Origin: Acidobacteriota bacterium
Lineage (GTDB): Bacteria; Acidobacteriota; Terriglobia; Terriglobales; Acidobacteriaceae
NCBI GenBank assembly: GCA_021778315.1
Contig: JAJYCQ010000022.1
Location: 1-29,664, forward strand
Direction: 5' to 3'
Length of the DNA stretch: 29,664 bases
Shown: positions 6,848-13,925 of the stretch, in pieces
How positions within the stretch are numbered: the first letter of the stretch is position 1
Layout: each line of letters begins with the position of its first letter
Made by a program: the position numbers and the translations under genes
The notes under the pieces: model-generated
Told to the model about the DNA's origin: nothing
What the model saw: only the letters and a program-made list of their open reading frames with translations
Database searches by the model: none

Positions 6848-7811
6848 GTGGTGGGAAGAGGAAGCGGAGGACCTGGGGGAAGCGGGCGGCCCAGGCGGAT
6901 TCGTCGTGGAGGGCGTTGGGGACGCGGAGGTAGGCGAGGTCGATGGGGGCGCCGGAGATGCGGCCGATGGTTTCGCGCTGGGTTGACTGGGGGGCGCTGT
7001 CGCGCCAGCCACGCTGGATCAGGCGGCGGTGGAGGAGGTCGGTGTCGCGGAGGTGGCGGAGGCCTTCGGCGGTACCCATGTCGAGCCAGATGCGGAGGGT
7101 GGGTTTGGGGCGGGCACCTCCGACGCGGTGGAGGATGGCTCGCCGATTCCACCAGACGCTGGGGGAGAGGACGGCGACTTTGCCGAAGATGTCGGAGTAG
7201 TCGAGGGCGATGGACAGGGAGACGAGGCCGCCGAGGGAGGAGCCACCGATGGCGGTGTTGGCGGGGTCGGGGAGGGTGCGGAAGGTTTGGTCGATGAGGG
7301 GCTTGAGCTCGTGGACGAGGAGACGGCCGTAGCGGCCACCGTCTCCTCCGTCACGGCGCGGGTCGCGGGTATGGGTGTATTCTGCCATCCTCCGAACGCC
7401 GGTGTTGTAGATGCCGACGAGGATGACGGGTTCGATTTGGTTGGTGCGGGCGAGGGCATCGGCTGCGGTGTCGGCTTGCCAGGTGCGGTGAGGGACGAAG
7501 GAGGTTCGGCCGTCGATGAGGTTCTGGCCGTCGTGGAGATAGAAGACGGGAAAGCGGCGATGGGGTTCGGCGAAGTAGGCCTCGGGGAGATAGACGACGA
7601 TGTCGCGACGGGAGGGGAGGAAGCGGGAGCGGAAGTTGTGGAGGCGAAGGAAACGCGGGTTCTGGTCGAGCTCGCTGGGCTCGTTGGCTCCGGGAGGGAG
7701 AGGTGCGAAGGTGTTGTTCGTGTTGAGGGAGTCGGGATCGATGGGCAAGGCTGAGGTCTCCGTGAGGGAGGGCGAGGAGTCAGCGGAGGGATGGGTGAGG
7801 AGATCAATCAA
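6828..7811 (-). CDS. Esterase-D/enterochelin-esterase-type alpha/beta hydrolase
   Basis: 327 residues. Serine hydrolase of the putative esterase family (PF00756 type). FPVFYLHDGQNLIDG (87-101) is the typical first strand and oxyanion region. The nucleophile elbow is GGSSLGG with Ser192 (G-x-S-x-G). ALHDESAWAARFPQVLRFL supplies the likely catalytic His302. There is no signal peptide; the first 50 residues are Ser/Pro-rich and unconserved, and the annotated start is a TTG with no clear Shine-Dalgarno, so the true start may lie further in. Substrate unknown. It is divergent from a second hydrolase of the same superfamily, and the 87-base spacer holds a 22-bp-period direct repeat. Confidence 0.85.
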   Translation of the reverse strand: MIDLLTHPSADSSPSLTETSALPIDPDSLNTNNTFAPLPPGANEPSELDQNPRFLRLHNFRSRFLPSRRDIVVYLPEAYFAEPHRRFPVFYLHDGQNLIDGRTSFVPHRTWQADTAADALARTNQIEPVILVGIYNTGVRRMAEYTHTRDPRRDGGDGGRYGRLLVHELKPLIDQTFRTLPDPANTAIGGSSLGGLVSLSIALDYSDIFGKVAVLSPSVWWNRRAILHRVGGARPKPTLRIWLDMGTAEGLRHLRDTDLLHRRLIQRGWRDSAPQSTQRETIGRISGAPIDLAYLRVPNALHDESAWAARFPQVLRFLFPPPLTPEP

Positions 7812-7812
7812 A

Positions 7813-7849
7813 TTAAGAACGCAACCTGGATATCTTAAGAACGCAACCT
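7813..7849. promoter_or_regulatory. Two 15-bp direct repeats with 22-bp period (candidate operator)
   Basis: TTAAGAACGCAACCT occurs at 7813-7827 and again, identical, at 7835-7849. The start-to-start distance of 22 bases places both copies on the same DNA face. The repeats sit between divergent hydrolase genes, directly at the start of the - strand gene and 50 bases before the + strand one. This looks like a tandem protein-binding site or a local duplication that includes promoter parts. Confidence 0.5.
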
Positions 7850-7898
7850 AAGGAAGAGTTTAGAGCCTCAGAGTAGCAGAGGAAGAACGGGGGAAGAG

Positions 7899-8615
7899 AT
7901 GCGACGGGACTATCACAAGTGGTTTTCGAAGGCGCTGGGACGGGATATGGAGATGCTGGTGTTTGGGCAGGATGGACTTCCGGTGATTGTGTTTCCGACC
8001 TCGCGAGGGAGGTTCTATGAGTTTGAGGACCGGGGGATGGTGGCGGCGATTGCGGAGAAGATTGAGGGAAGGAGGGTGCAGCTGTTTTGTGTCGACTCGG
8101 TGGATGGGGAGAGTTGGTATAACCGGGAGGTTCCACCTCGCTGGAGGATTGCGAGGCAGGTGCAGTATGAACAGCATGTGCTGAAGGAGGTGGTGCCGTT
8201 TGCGAGAAAGGATCGTGACCGGCCGCACCTGGCGGCGATGGGCTGTAGCTTTGGCGGATATCATGCGGTGACTATGAGCTTGCGGCATCCGGATGTCTTT
8301 TCGGGGTGCCTGTCGATGAGCGGATGCTATGACATGAAGAAGCTCGGATTTTTGAATGGATATTATGACGACGATTGCTACTTTAATCTTCCGATGGATT
8401 TCCTTCCGAACTTAACCGATACGAAGATTCTGGAACGCCTTCGGCAGAATACGTATGTGCTGGCAACCGGAGTGCACGATCAGTGCTGGAATGATAATGA
8501 GCGGCTGGCGGAGGTGATGCGGGCTAAGGGGATTCCGGTGCGGCTGGATGTCTGGGGAGATAATGCGGGGCATGACTGGCCGTGGTGGCAGAGGATGATG
8601 CAGGCGTATCTGTGA
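7899..8615 (+). CDS. Esterase-family alpha/beta hydrolase, first gene of the ligase cluster
   Basis: 238 residues, cytoplasmic (no signal peptide). PF00756-like fold: LPVIVFPTSRGRFYEFEDRGM near residues 27-47, then the nucleophile motif MGCSFGGYHA with Ser117. WGDNAGHDWPWW gives a likely catalytic His225, with an Asp around 194. HPDVFSGCLSMSGCYDM is typical of esterase-D relatives. A purine-rich GGGGAAGAG directly precedes the ATG. It begins a run of five + strand genes with ATP-grasp and GCS2 ligases and a metallopeptidase, so its substrate may be the ester, thioester or amide product of that pathway. That link is inference from neighbours. Confidence 0.85.
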   Translation: MRRDYHKWFSKALGRDMEMLVFGQDGLPVIVFPTSRGRFYEFEDRGMVAAIAEKIEGRRVQLFCVDSVDGESWYNREVPPRWRIARQVQYEQHVLKEVVPFARKDRDRPHLAAMGCSFGGYHAVTMSLRHPDVFSGCLSMSGCYDMKKLGFLNGYYDDDCYFNLPMDFLPNLTDTKILERLRQNTYVLATGVHDQCWNDNERLAEVMRAKGIPVRLDVWGDNAGHDWPWWQRMMQAYL

Positions 8616-8619
8616 AGGC

Positions 8620-8665
8620 AGGGATTAGGGAACAGGGATTAGGGATTAGGGGATAGGGATTAGGA
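8620..8665. repeat. GGGATTA tract, copy 2
   Basis: Starts four bases after the stop of the hydrolase gene. Units alternate GGGATTA, GGGAACA and GGGATA, with five to six GGG runs. Same family as 4952-5011. Confidence 0.8.
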
Positions 8666-8713
8666 AGAGCAGGGCGTAGGGGTAGAGTGTAGGGAAGGCT
8701 TGCGGAGGTGATT

Positions 8714-9721
8714 GTGAAGACGATTGGCGTGCTGTTTGGGATGGAGAACACGTTTCCTGGAGCGCTGGTGGAGCGCATCCACTTGATGGGCGTTGAGGGG
8801 GTTTCTGCGGAGTTTGTGAAGGTGGGTGGGGTGGAGATGGCGAAGCCTTGTCCTTATGCGGTGATCGTGGACAGGATTTCGCATGATATGCCGTTCTACC
8901 GGGCGTATCTGAAGAATGCGGTGCTGACGGGGACGCAGGTGATTAATAATCCGTTCTGGTGGTCGGCGGACGATAAGTTTTTTAATTATGCGCTGGCGGA
9001 GAAGCTGGGCGTGGCGGTGCCGAGGACGGTGCTGTTGCCGCATAAGGAATTTCCTCCGGATATTACGCAGACGTCGGTGAGGAATTTGGAGTTTCCTCTG
9101 AAGTGGGATGAGATTTTTGAGTATGTAAAGTTTCCTGCGTTTCTGAAGCCGCATGATGGCGGCGGATGGAGGGACGTGTTTCATGTGCATACTCCGGAGG
9201 AGTTTTTTTGCGCGTATGACCAGTCGCGGGATCTTTGCATGACGCTACAGGCGGCGGTGAATTTCAAGGAATATTTTCGGTGCTATGTGGTGGGGCAGGA
9301 AGAGGTTCACATCATGGCGTATGACCCGAGGCGGCCTCATGCGGAGAGGTATGTGCTGGAGCCTCAGGTGTATCCGAAGGGGTTGTTGAAGAGGGTGGAG
9401 AAGGATGCTCTGACGCTTTGCAGTGCGTTGGGATATGACTTGAATACCGTGGAGTTTGCGGTGGAGGATGGCGTGCCGTATGCGATTGACTTTATGAATC
9501 CGGCTCCGGATGCGGATCGTACCTCTGTGGGGGAGGCGAACTTTGAGTGGATCGTGGATAAGGTGGCGAAGCTGGCGGTGAAGAAGGCGTTGAAGCCCGA
9601 GAAGGTGGAGCTGAGGTGGGCTGGATTTTTGGGCGCGGAGAAGAAGGTTGTTAAGAAGGCTGCGGTTAAGAAGGTTGCGGTGAAGAAGGCTCCGGCTAAG
9701 AAGAGTGTGGCCGGCGGGTAG
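8714..9721 (+). CDS. RimK-like ATP-grasp ligase with lysine-rich C-terminal tail
   Basis: 335 residues from the GTG at 8714. A strong GGAGG (8704-8708) lies 5 bases before it and overlaps an alternative upstream GTG, which is therefore rejected. The pre-ATP-grasp domain contains IVDRISHDMPFYRAYLKNA (51-69) and NNPFWWSADDKFF (78-90), a pattern of RimK/glutathione-synthetase-like ligases. ATP-binding FPAFLKPHDGGGW carries Lys145 and a Gly-rich loop, and the metal-binding end is AIDFMNPAPDAD (D259, N262). Such enzymes join a carboxylate to an amine through an acyl-phosphate. After residue 308 the tail repeats VKKA/AVKK units with ten lysines, like histone H1 tails. Substrate unknown. Confidence 0.85.
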   Translation: MKTIGVLFGMENTFPGALVERIHLMGVEGVSAEFVKVGGVEMAKPCPYAVIVDRISHDMPFYRAYLKNAVLTGTQVINNPFWWSADDKFFNYALAEKLGVAVPRTVLLPHKEFPPDITQTSVRNLEFPLKWDEIFEYVKFPAFLKPHDGGGWRDVFHVHTPEEFFCAYDQSRDLCMTLQAAVNFKEYFRCYVVGQEEVHIMAYDPRRPHAERYVLEPQVYPKGLLKRVEKDALTLCSALGYDLNTVEFAVEDGVPYAIDFMNPAPDADRTSVGEANFEWIVDKVAKLAVKKALKPEKVELRWAGFLGAEKKVVKKAAVKKVAVKKAPAKKSVAGG

Positions 9722-9747
9722 GTTGTTGCCGGCGTGGAATGCGGGGG

Positions 9748-9944
9748 GTCCTTCGCTTCGCTCAGGATGACGGCGAAAAACAGGCAACGACAAGTGCAGA
9801 AGCAAGAGCAGAAGCAGATTCCCTGCGGGAATGACAGCCAGAAAAGCAGAAGCAAAAGCAAGTGCAAGTGCAAGTGCAAGGGCAAAGGCAAGTGCAAGTG
9901 CAAGGGCGAATACAGTGGTCCTTCGCTTCGCTCGAGGATGACGG
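9748..9944. repeat. Composite repeat: GCAAGN hexamer array between two GTCCTTCGCTTCGCTC copies
   Basis: GTCCTTCGCTTCGCTC followed by (A)AGGATGACGG occurs at 9748-9773 and 9918-9944 as direct repeats. Between them is a run of six-base units of the form GCAAGT, GCAAGG, GCAAAG and GCAGAA, densest at 9838-9906. It also includes a CAGATTCCCTGCGGGAATGA block. A close relative lies at 21960-22200. The 283-base spacer between the ATP-grasp and GCS2 genes consists mostly of this; no gene is seen. Confidence 0.8.
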
Positions 9945-10004
9945 GATTTTGGTAGAGGCTGGAGAGTACTGAGGACGAATGATGGCAAGTCATGGGGGCG
10001 AAGG

Positions 10005-11108
10005 ATGCGACCGAGTTTTACGTTGGGGATTGAAGAGGAGTATCAGACGATTGATCCGGTGACGCGGGATCTGCGGTCGCACATTGCGACGGAGATGCTG
10101 GCGCAGGGGAAGCTGCGGCTGGAGGAGCGGGTGAAGGCCGAGATGCACCAGTCGGTGATCGAGGTGGGGACTCGGATTTGCGTGAATATCGAGGACGCAC
10201 GCGAGGACCTGTATGACCTGCGGCGGAATATGATTCGGCTGGCGGAAGAGCATGGGCTGGTGCTGGTGGCGGGGGCGACGCATCCGTTTGCGGATTGGCG
10301 GGCGCAGGAGATTTATCCGGACCCTCGGTATGCGAAGGTGGTGGAGGATTTGCAGCTGGTGGCGCGGTCGAACCTGATCTTTGGGCTGCATGTGCATGTG
10401 GGAATCGAGGACCGCGAGGCGGCGATTCACATCATGAATTCGATGCGGTATTTTCTTCCTCACATTCTGGCGCTGAGTACGAATTCGCCGTTCTGGCTGG
10501 GGATGGAGACGGGGTACAAGAGCTACCGGGCGAAGGTGTTTGAGAACTTTCCTCGGACGAATCTTCCGGATAGTTTTGCGAGCTACTCGGAGTTTGAGAG
10601 CTATGTGAATCTGCTGATCAAGACGAACTGCATCGACAATGCGAAGAAGATCTGGTGGGATGTGCGGCCGCATCCGTTCTTCGATACGGTGGAGGTGCGG
10701 GTGTGCGATATACCGCTGCGGGCGGAGGAGTCGGTGGCGATTGCGGCGCTGATCCAGGCGACGGCGCTGACGCTGTGGAAGCTGCATGAATCGAATCTGG
10801 ATTTTCGGCAGTACTCGCGGGCGTTGTTGATGGAGAACAAGTTTCGCGCGGTTCGATATGGGCTGGATGGAAAGCTGATCGACTTTGGGAAAGAGCAGGA
10901 GATTCCGGAACGTGATTTGATTATGGAATACCTGCGATTCGTCGATGATGCTGTCGAGGAGTTGGGCTCACGGAATGCGATCAAGACGATCTATTCGATG
11001 CTGGAGAGAGGGTCTGGCGCGGACCGGCAGCTGAAGGTGTTTCGAGAGACGGGGAGCCTGATGGATGTGGTGGACTATATGGTTTCTGAGACGAAGGCAG
11101 GATTGTAA
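10005..11108 (+). CDS. Carboxylate-amine ligase of the GCS2/YbdK family
   Basis: 367 residues, usual for YbdK-like proteins. These have the glutamine-synthetase-like fold of glutamate-cysteine ligases and form an amide bond with ATP; E. coli YbdK shows weak gamma-glutamyl-cysteine ligase activity. Family motifs are intact: SFTLGIEEEYQ (4-14), EMHQSVIEVGT, HVHVGI (metal/ATP site), the WWDVRPHPFFDTVEVRVCD block and RQYSRALLMENKFRAVRYG. It is the third gene of the + strand cluster. An ATP-grasp ligase and a metallopeptidase as neighbours suggest a short peptide or amide product rather than glutathione itself. Confidence 0.93.
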   Translation: MRPSFTLGIEEEYQTIDPVTRDLRSHIATEMLAQGKLRLEERVKAEMHQSVIEVGTRICVNIEDAREDLYDLRRNMIRLAEEHGLVLVAGATHPFADWRAQEIYPDPRYAKVVEDLQLVARSNLIFGLHVHVGIEDREAAIHIMNSMRYFLPHILALSTNSPFWLGMETGYKSYRAKVFENFPRTNLPDSFASYSEFESYVNLLIKTNCIDNAKKIWWDVRPHPFFDTVEVRVCDIPLRAEESVAIAALIQATALTLWKLHESNLDFRQYSRALLMENKFRAVRYGLDGKLIDFGKEQEIPERDLIMEYLRFVDDAVEELGSRNAIKTIYSMLERGSGADRQLKVFRETGSLMDVVDYMVSETKAGL

Positions 11109-11110
11109 GA

Positions 11111-11137
11111 GCAGGGATTAGGGAGCAGGGATTAGGA
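11111..11137. repeat. GGGATTA tract, copy 3, supplying the next gene's ribosome-binding site
   Basis: Two GGGATTA units with an intervening GGGAGCA, starting two bases after the GCS2 stop codon. The final unit runs into AGGAG (11134-11138), the only good Shine-Dalgarno for the peptidase start at 11148. Confidence 0.8.
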
Positions 11138-11147
11138 GTGTGGCGTG

Positions 11148-12203
11148 ATGAGTGAGTTGAAGGTTGTGGCTACGGATTTGCGGACGGTGGAGTTTCCGGA
11201 AGAGTTTCGGGAGGGTGCCCGGAATGCGGTGACGACTTGTTTGCGGATCGCTCCTTATGAGAAGGTCACGCTGATTGCAGATGAGAGCACGCTGACGATT
11301 GCTGCGTCGATTGTGGCGGAGCTGGTGGGGATTGGGTGCGTGTGGAATGCGTTTGTGCTGGAAGAGCTGGCGACGCGGCCGCTGACGGAGATGCCGGCCG
11401 AGGTGCTGGCGGATATGGAGACGTCGCAGGTGAGCGTATTTGCGGTGCAGGTGCAGCCGAACGAGTTGAAGAGCCGGATGCAGATGACCGACGTGGTGAA
11501 CCGGCGACAGATGCGGCATGCGCACATGGTGAACATTACTCCGGAGGTGATGGTCGAGGGGATGCGCGCGGATTTTAATGCGGTCGACCGGCTGAGCCAG
11601 GTGGTGTTGGAGAAGGTTCGAGCGGCGGACTATGTGCACGCGACGACGGCGGCGGGAACGGATATTCGGGCGGAGCTGAATCATGAATACAAGTGGTTCA
11701 AGACGTCGGGAATTATCAGCACGGAGAAGTGGGGAAACCTTCCGGGTGGGGAGTGCTTTACGGCTCCGGGTGAGGTGAATGGCGTGTTCGTAGTGGATGG
11801 CGTGGTGGGGGATTTTCTTTGTGCGCAGTATGGGTTGCTGAAGGCGACTCCGCTGACGATTGAGATTAGCCGCAACCGGATTACGAGTGTGGAGTGCGTG
11901 AATAAGGAGCTGGAACAGGCGTTCTGGGCGTATACGCACACGGATGAGAACTCGGACCGCGTGGGAGAGTTTGCGATTGGAACCAACATCGGCGTGACAC
12001 GGGTGATTGGAAATATCTTGCAGGACGAGAAGTTTCCCGGGATTCATATCGCGTTTGGCGATCCTTATGGCAACCATACGGGGGCACCGTGGAAGTCGAC
12101 TACGCATATTGATGTGGTGGGGCTGGAGTTTAATATCTGGCTGGGTGGGCCGGAGGGTGAAGAGCAGATTATGCGGGAGGGGAAGTTTTTGATTGAGGGT
12201 TAG
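11148..12203 (+). CDS. M29-type metallo-aminopeptidase
   Basis: 351 residues from the ATG at 11148; a GTG one codon earlier is possible, but AGGAG at 11134-11138 is placed for the ATG. The central NLPGGECFTAPGEVNGVFVVDG is the signature of M29 (AmpS/AmpT/PepS) aminopeptidases. Candidate metal ligands follow in GEFAIGTN, DEK, HIAFG and THIDVV, as in that family. It lacks the longer N-terminus of some members but is in the normal size range. The family removes N-terminal residues from short peptides. Cytoplasmic. Within this cluster it could trim, mature or recycle the ligase product. Confidence 0.85.
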   Translation: MSELKVVATDLRTVEFPEEFREGARNAVTTCLRIAPYEKVTLIADESTLTIAASIVAELVGIGCVWNAFVLEELATRPLTEMPAEVLADMETSQVSVFAVQVQPNELKSRMQMTDVVNRRQMRHAHMVNITPEVMVEGMRADFNAVDRLSQVVLEKVRAADYVHATTAAGTDIRAELNHEYKWFKTSGIISTEKWGNLPGGECFTAPGEVNGVFVVDGVVGDFLCAQYGLLKATPLTIEISRNRITSVECVNKELEQAFWAYTHTDENSDRVGEFAIGTNIGVTRVIGNILQDEKFPGIHIAFGDPYGNHTGAPWKSTTHIDVVGLEFNIWLGGPEGEEQIMREGKFLIEG

Positions 12204-12225
12204 TGCGGTGGCGGAGAGGCAAAGG

Positions 12226-12269
12226 CTTTGACGCAAAGGGCGCTAAGGGAGCCAAGGTTCGCGAAGGAG
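12226..12269. repeat. Dispersed CTTTGACGCAAAG repeat, copy 2
   Basis: Shares CTTTGACGCAAAGGGCG and AAGGTTCGCGAAGG with 5078-5123. It fills most of the 78-base spacer before the second ATP-grasp gene, and its final GAAGGAG lies 12 bases before that gene's ATG. Confidence 0.75.
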
Positions 12270-12281
12270 AACAGGACGTAG

Positions 12282-13508
12282 ATGATTGAGCCTTATCGGG
12301 GGGACTTCAACGCGCGGTTTACTGCGGAGAAGTATGCGGAGTTGCTGCGGGTGTTGGATGAACGGGTGGGGATGCATATTGAGTTTCGGGTGGCGGAGAC
12401 GCCTTGCTTTTTTGCTCCGGAGCTGATGGAGCGGATGGTGCAGGCGGGCGCGGAGTTGACGGCGCAGTTGTTGGGGAATGAGCGGTATCTGAAGGAGTCG
12501 CATGCGGCGATTCCGGCGGAGTATTGCGTGCCGAACCAGGAGGCTCATCCTCACTTTATGACGGTGGACTTTGGGCTGGTGCGGGATGCGGCGGGGGAGT
12601 TGCAGCCGAAGCTGGTGGAAATGCAGGCGTTTCCTTCGATCTTTGGGTATCAGCCGATGCTGGCGAAGACGTATATCGAGGTGTATGGGCTGGACCGGGG
12701 GCTGACGTATTTGTTTGGGGGGATGGAGGAGGAGGCGTACTGGGAGCGGCTGCGCGAGGTGATTGTGGGCGAGCATGAGGTGGAGACGGTGGTGCTCGCG
12801 GAGGTGGAACCGCAGACGCAGAAGACGCTGCCGGATTTTGTGATGCATGAGAAGGCACTGGGGATTAAGACGGTAGATGTGGCGAAGCTGGTGAAGGAGG
12901 GGAACAGACTTTTCTATCGCGATGAGAGGCGGGGGAAGCTGGTGCAGGTGGAGCGGATGTATAGCCGCGTGATCGTGGATGAGGTGGTGCGGAAGGGGGT
13001 GGTGCTGCCGTTTGATTATCGGGATGAGTTGCAGGTGGAGTGGGCCGGGCATCCGAACTGGTACTTCCAGGTGAGCAAGTTTTCGCTTCCTCATTTGAGG
13101 CATGAGACGGTTCCGGCGGCGGTGTTTCTGGATGAGTGGATGGCGGGGGTGGGGAGGGAACGGCTGCCGGAGGATCGGGAGAAGTGGGTGCTGAAGCCGT
13201 TGTACTCGTTTGCGGGAAAGGGGATTAGTTTTGCTCCGAAGGATGCGGAGATTGCGGCGATTCCGGCGAAGGAGAGGGGGCAGTATTTGTTGCAGGAGCG
13301 GGTGCAGTTTGAGGGGGTGATTCGGACACCGGAGGGGATGACGCAGGCGGAGGTGAGGATTTTGTATGTGTGGCCGGAGGGGAAGGAGATGGTGCCGATG
13401 ACTAGTTTGGTGCGGATGGGGAGGGGACTGATGATGGGGGTGGACCATAATCGGGATAGAACGTGGGTGGGGGGATCGGCGGGACTTGTTTTGGGACAGT
13501 CGATTTAA
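12282..13508 (+). CDS. ATP-grasp-like protein, probably circularly permuted
   Basis: 408 residues. An ATP-binding signature lies late: WVLKPLYSFAGKGISF (302-317, Lys305) followed by QYLLQERV (335-341), which fits the ATP-grasp lysine strand, Gly loop and hinge. A stretch that in ordinary ATP-grasp enzymes comes last, the acidic metal-binding strand pair, appears instead near the start as VDFGLVRDAAGELQPKLVEMQAFPS (D96, E113, Q115). That order matches circularly permuted ATP-grasp proteins. The C-terminal MTSLVRMGRG may bind the substrate carboxylate. No signal peptide. It ends the five-gene + strand run. A ligase role is inferred; catalytic competence is unproven. Confidence 0.7.
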   Translation: MIEPYRGDFNARFTAEKYAELLRVLDERVGMHIEFRVAETPCFFAPELMERMVQAGAELTAQLLGNERYLKESHAAIPAEYCVPNQEAHPHFMTVDFGLVRDAAGELQPKLVEMQAFPSIFGYQPMLAKTYIEVYGLDRGLTYLFGGMEEEAYWERLREVIVGEHEVETVVLAEVEPQTQKTLPDFVMHEKALGIKTVDVAKLVKEGNRLFYRDERRGKLVQVERMYSRVIVDEVVRKGVVLPFDYRDELQVEWAGHPNWYFQVSKFSLPHLRHETVPAAVFLDEWMAGVGRERLPEDREKWVLKPLYSFAGKGISFAPKDAEIAAIPAKERGQYLLQERVQFEGVIRTPEGMTQAEVRILYVWPEGKEMVPMTSLVRMGRGLMMGVDHNRDRTWVGGSAGLVLGQSI

Positions 13509-13593
13509 ATGGATGAGCCAAAAGAGTTTGGCGTACAGTAGAATGCTGACGTAACCCTGAAGAATTTTCTGCTGCTCAAGGGGAGGATGAAGC

Positions 13594-13923
13594 TTGCCGA
13601 CCTTATACCAATCGTTCGAAGACGTACCGGTTCGGGCGGCGGTGCGCTTTCCATTGCATTTGGATATTGTGTTGACGGCAGGCGAGCGTCAATACCATGC
13701 AGTGACAGAGGATGTGTCGGCGAACGGGATCTTGTTTGCGGCGGAAGATCTGCCGGCGATTGGGACGAGCGTGGAGTTTGAGCTGAAGATGCCGTCGGCG
13801 ATTATGGGCGGCGTGGACGATGTGCTGCTGCGCTGTACGGGACGGATTGTGAGACACCAACTGAGCGGAGGAAGAACGATGGCCGCGGCGGTGATAGATG
13901 AATACTCCTTAAAGGCTGAGTAG
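13594..13923 (+). CDS. PilZ domain protein (c-di-GMP receptor)
   Basis: 109 residues, essentially one PilZ domain. Both c-di-GMP-binding motifs are present: RxxxR as VRAAVRF (R14, R18) and D/NxSxxG as DVSANG. The start is a TTG with GGGAGGA about 6 bases upstream; an ATG at 13587 is in another frame and gives no domain. Its stop is two bases before the ATG of the regulator gene, so the pair is probably co-translated. Likely links c-di-GMP level to the partner regulator or to motility or matrix functions; the target is not visible here. Confidence 0.88.
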   Translation: MPTLYQSFEDVPVRAAVRFPLHLDIVLTAGERQYHAVTEDVSANGILFAAEDLPAIGTSVEFELKMPSAIMGGVDDVLLRCTGRIVRHQLSGGRTMAAAVIDEYSLKAE

Positions 13924-13925
13924 TT

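Noticed and set aside
8708..8713. GTG at 8708 as start of the ATP-grasp gene
   Set aside because: It overlaps the GGAGG ribosome-binding site, which is correctly spaced for the GTG at 8714.
9838..9906. Hexamer array as a CRISPR
   Set aside because: The period is six bases, units vary, there are no unique spacers and no cas genes nearby.
9734..9955. ORF encoding a KCKCKGKGK-like peptide
   Set aside because: It is a by-product of the hexamer array; the frame has no ribosome-binding site, and the same type of array elsewhere (21960-22200) is also non-coding.
13517..13532. GCCAAA-AGAG-TTTGGC hairpin as terminator of the ligase cluster
   Set aside because: The stem is only 6 bp and not followed by T residues; too weak to call.
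13587..13781. ATG-started ORF overlapping the PilZ gene
   Set aside because: It is out of frame with the clear PilZ motifs and encodes a Gly/Cys/Arg-rich sequence without a domain.
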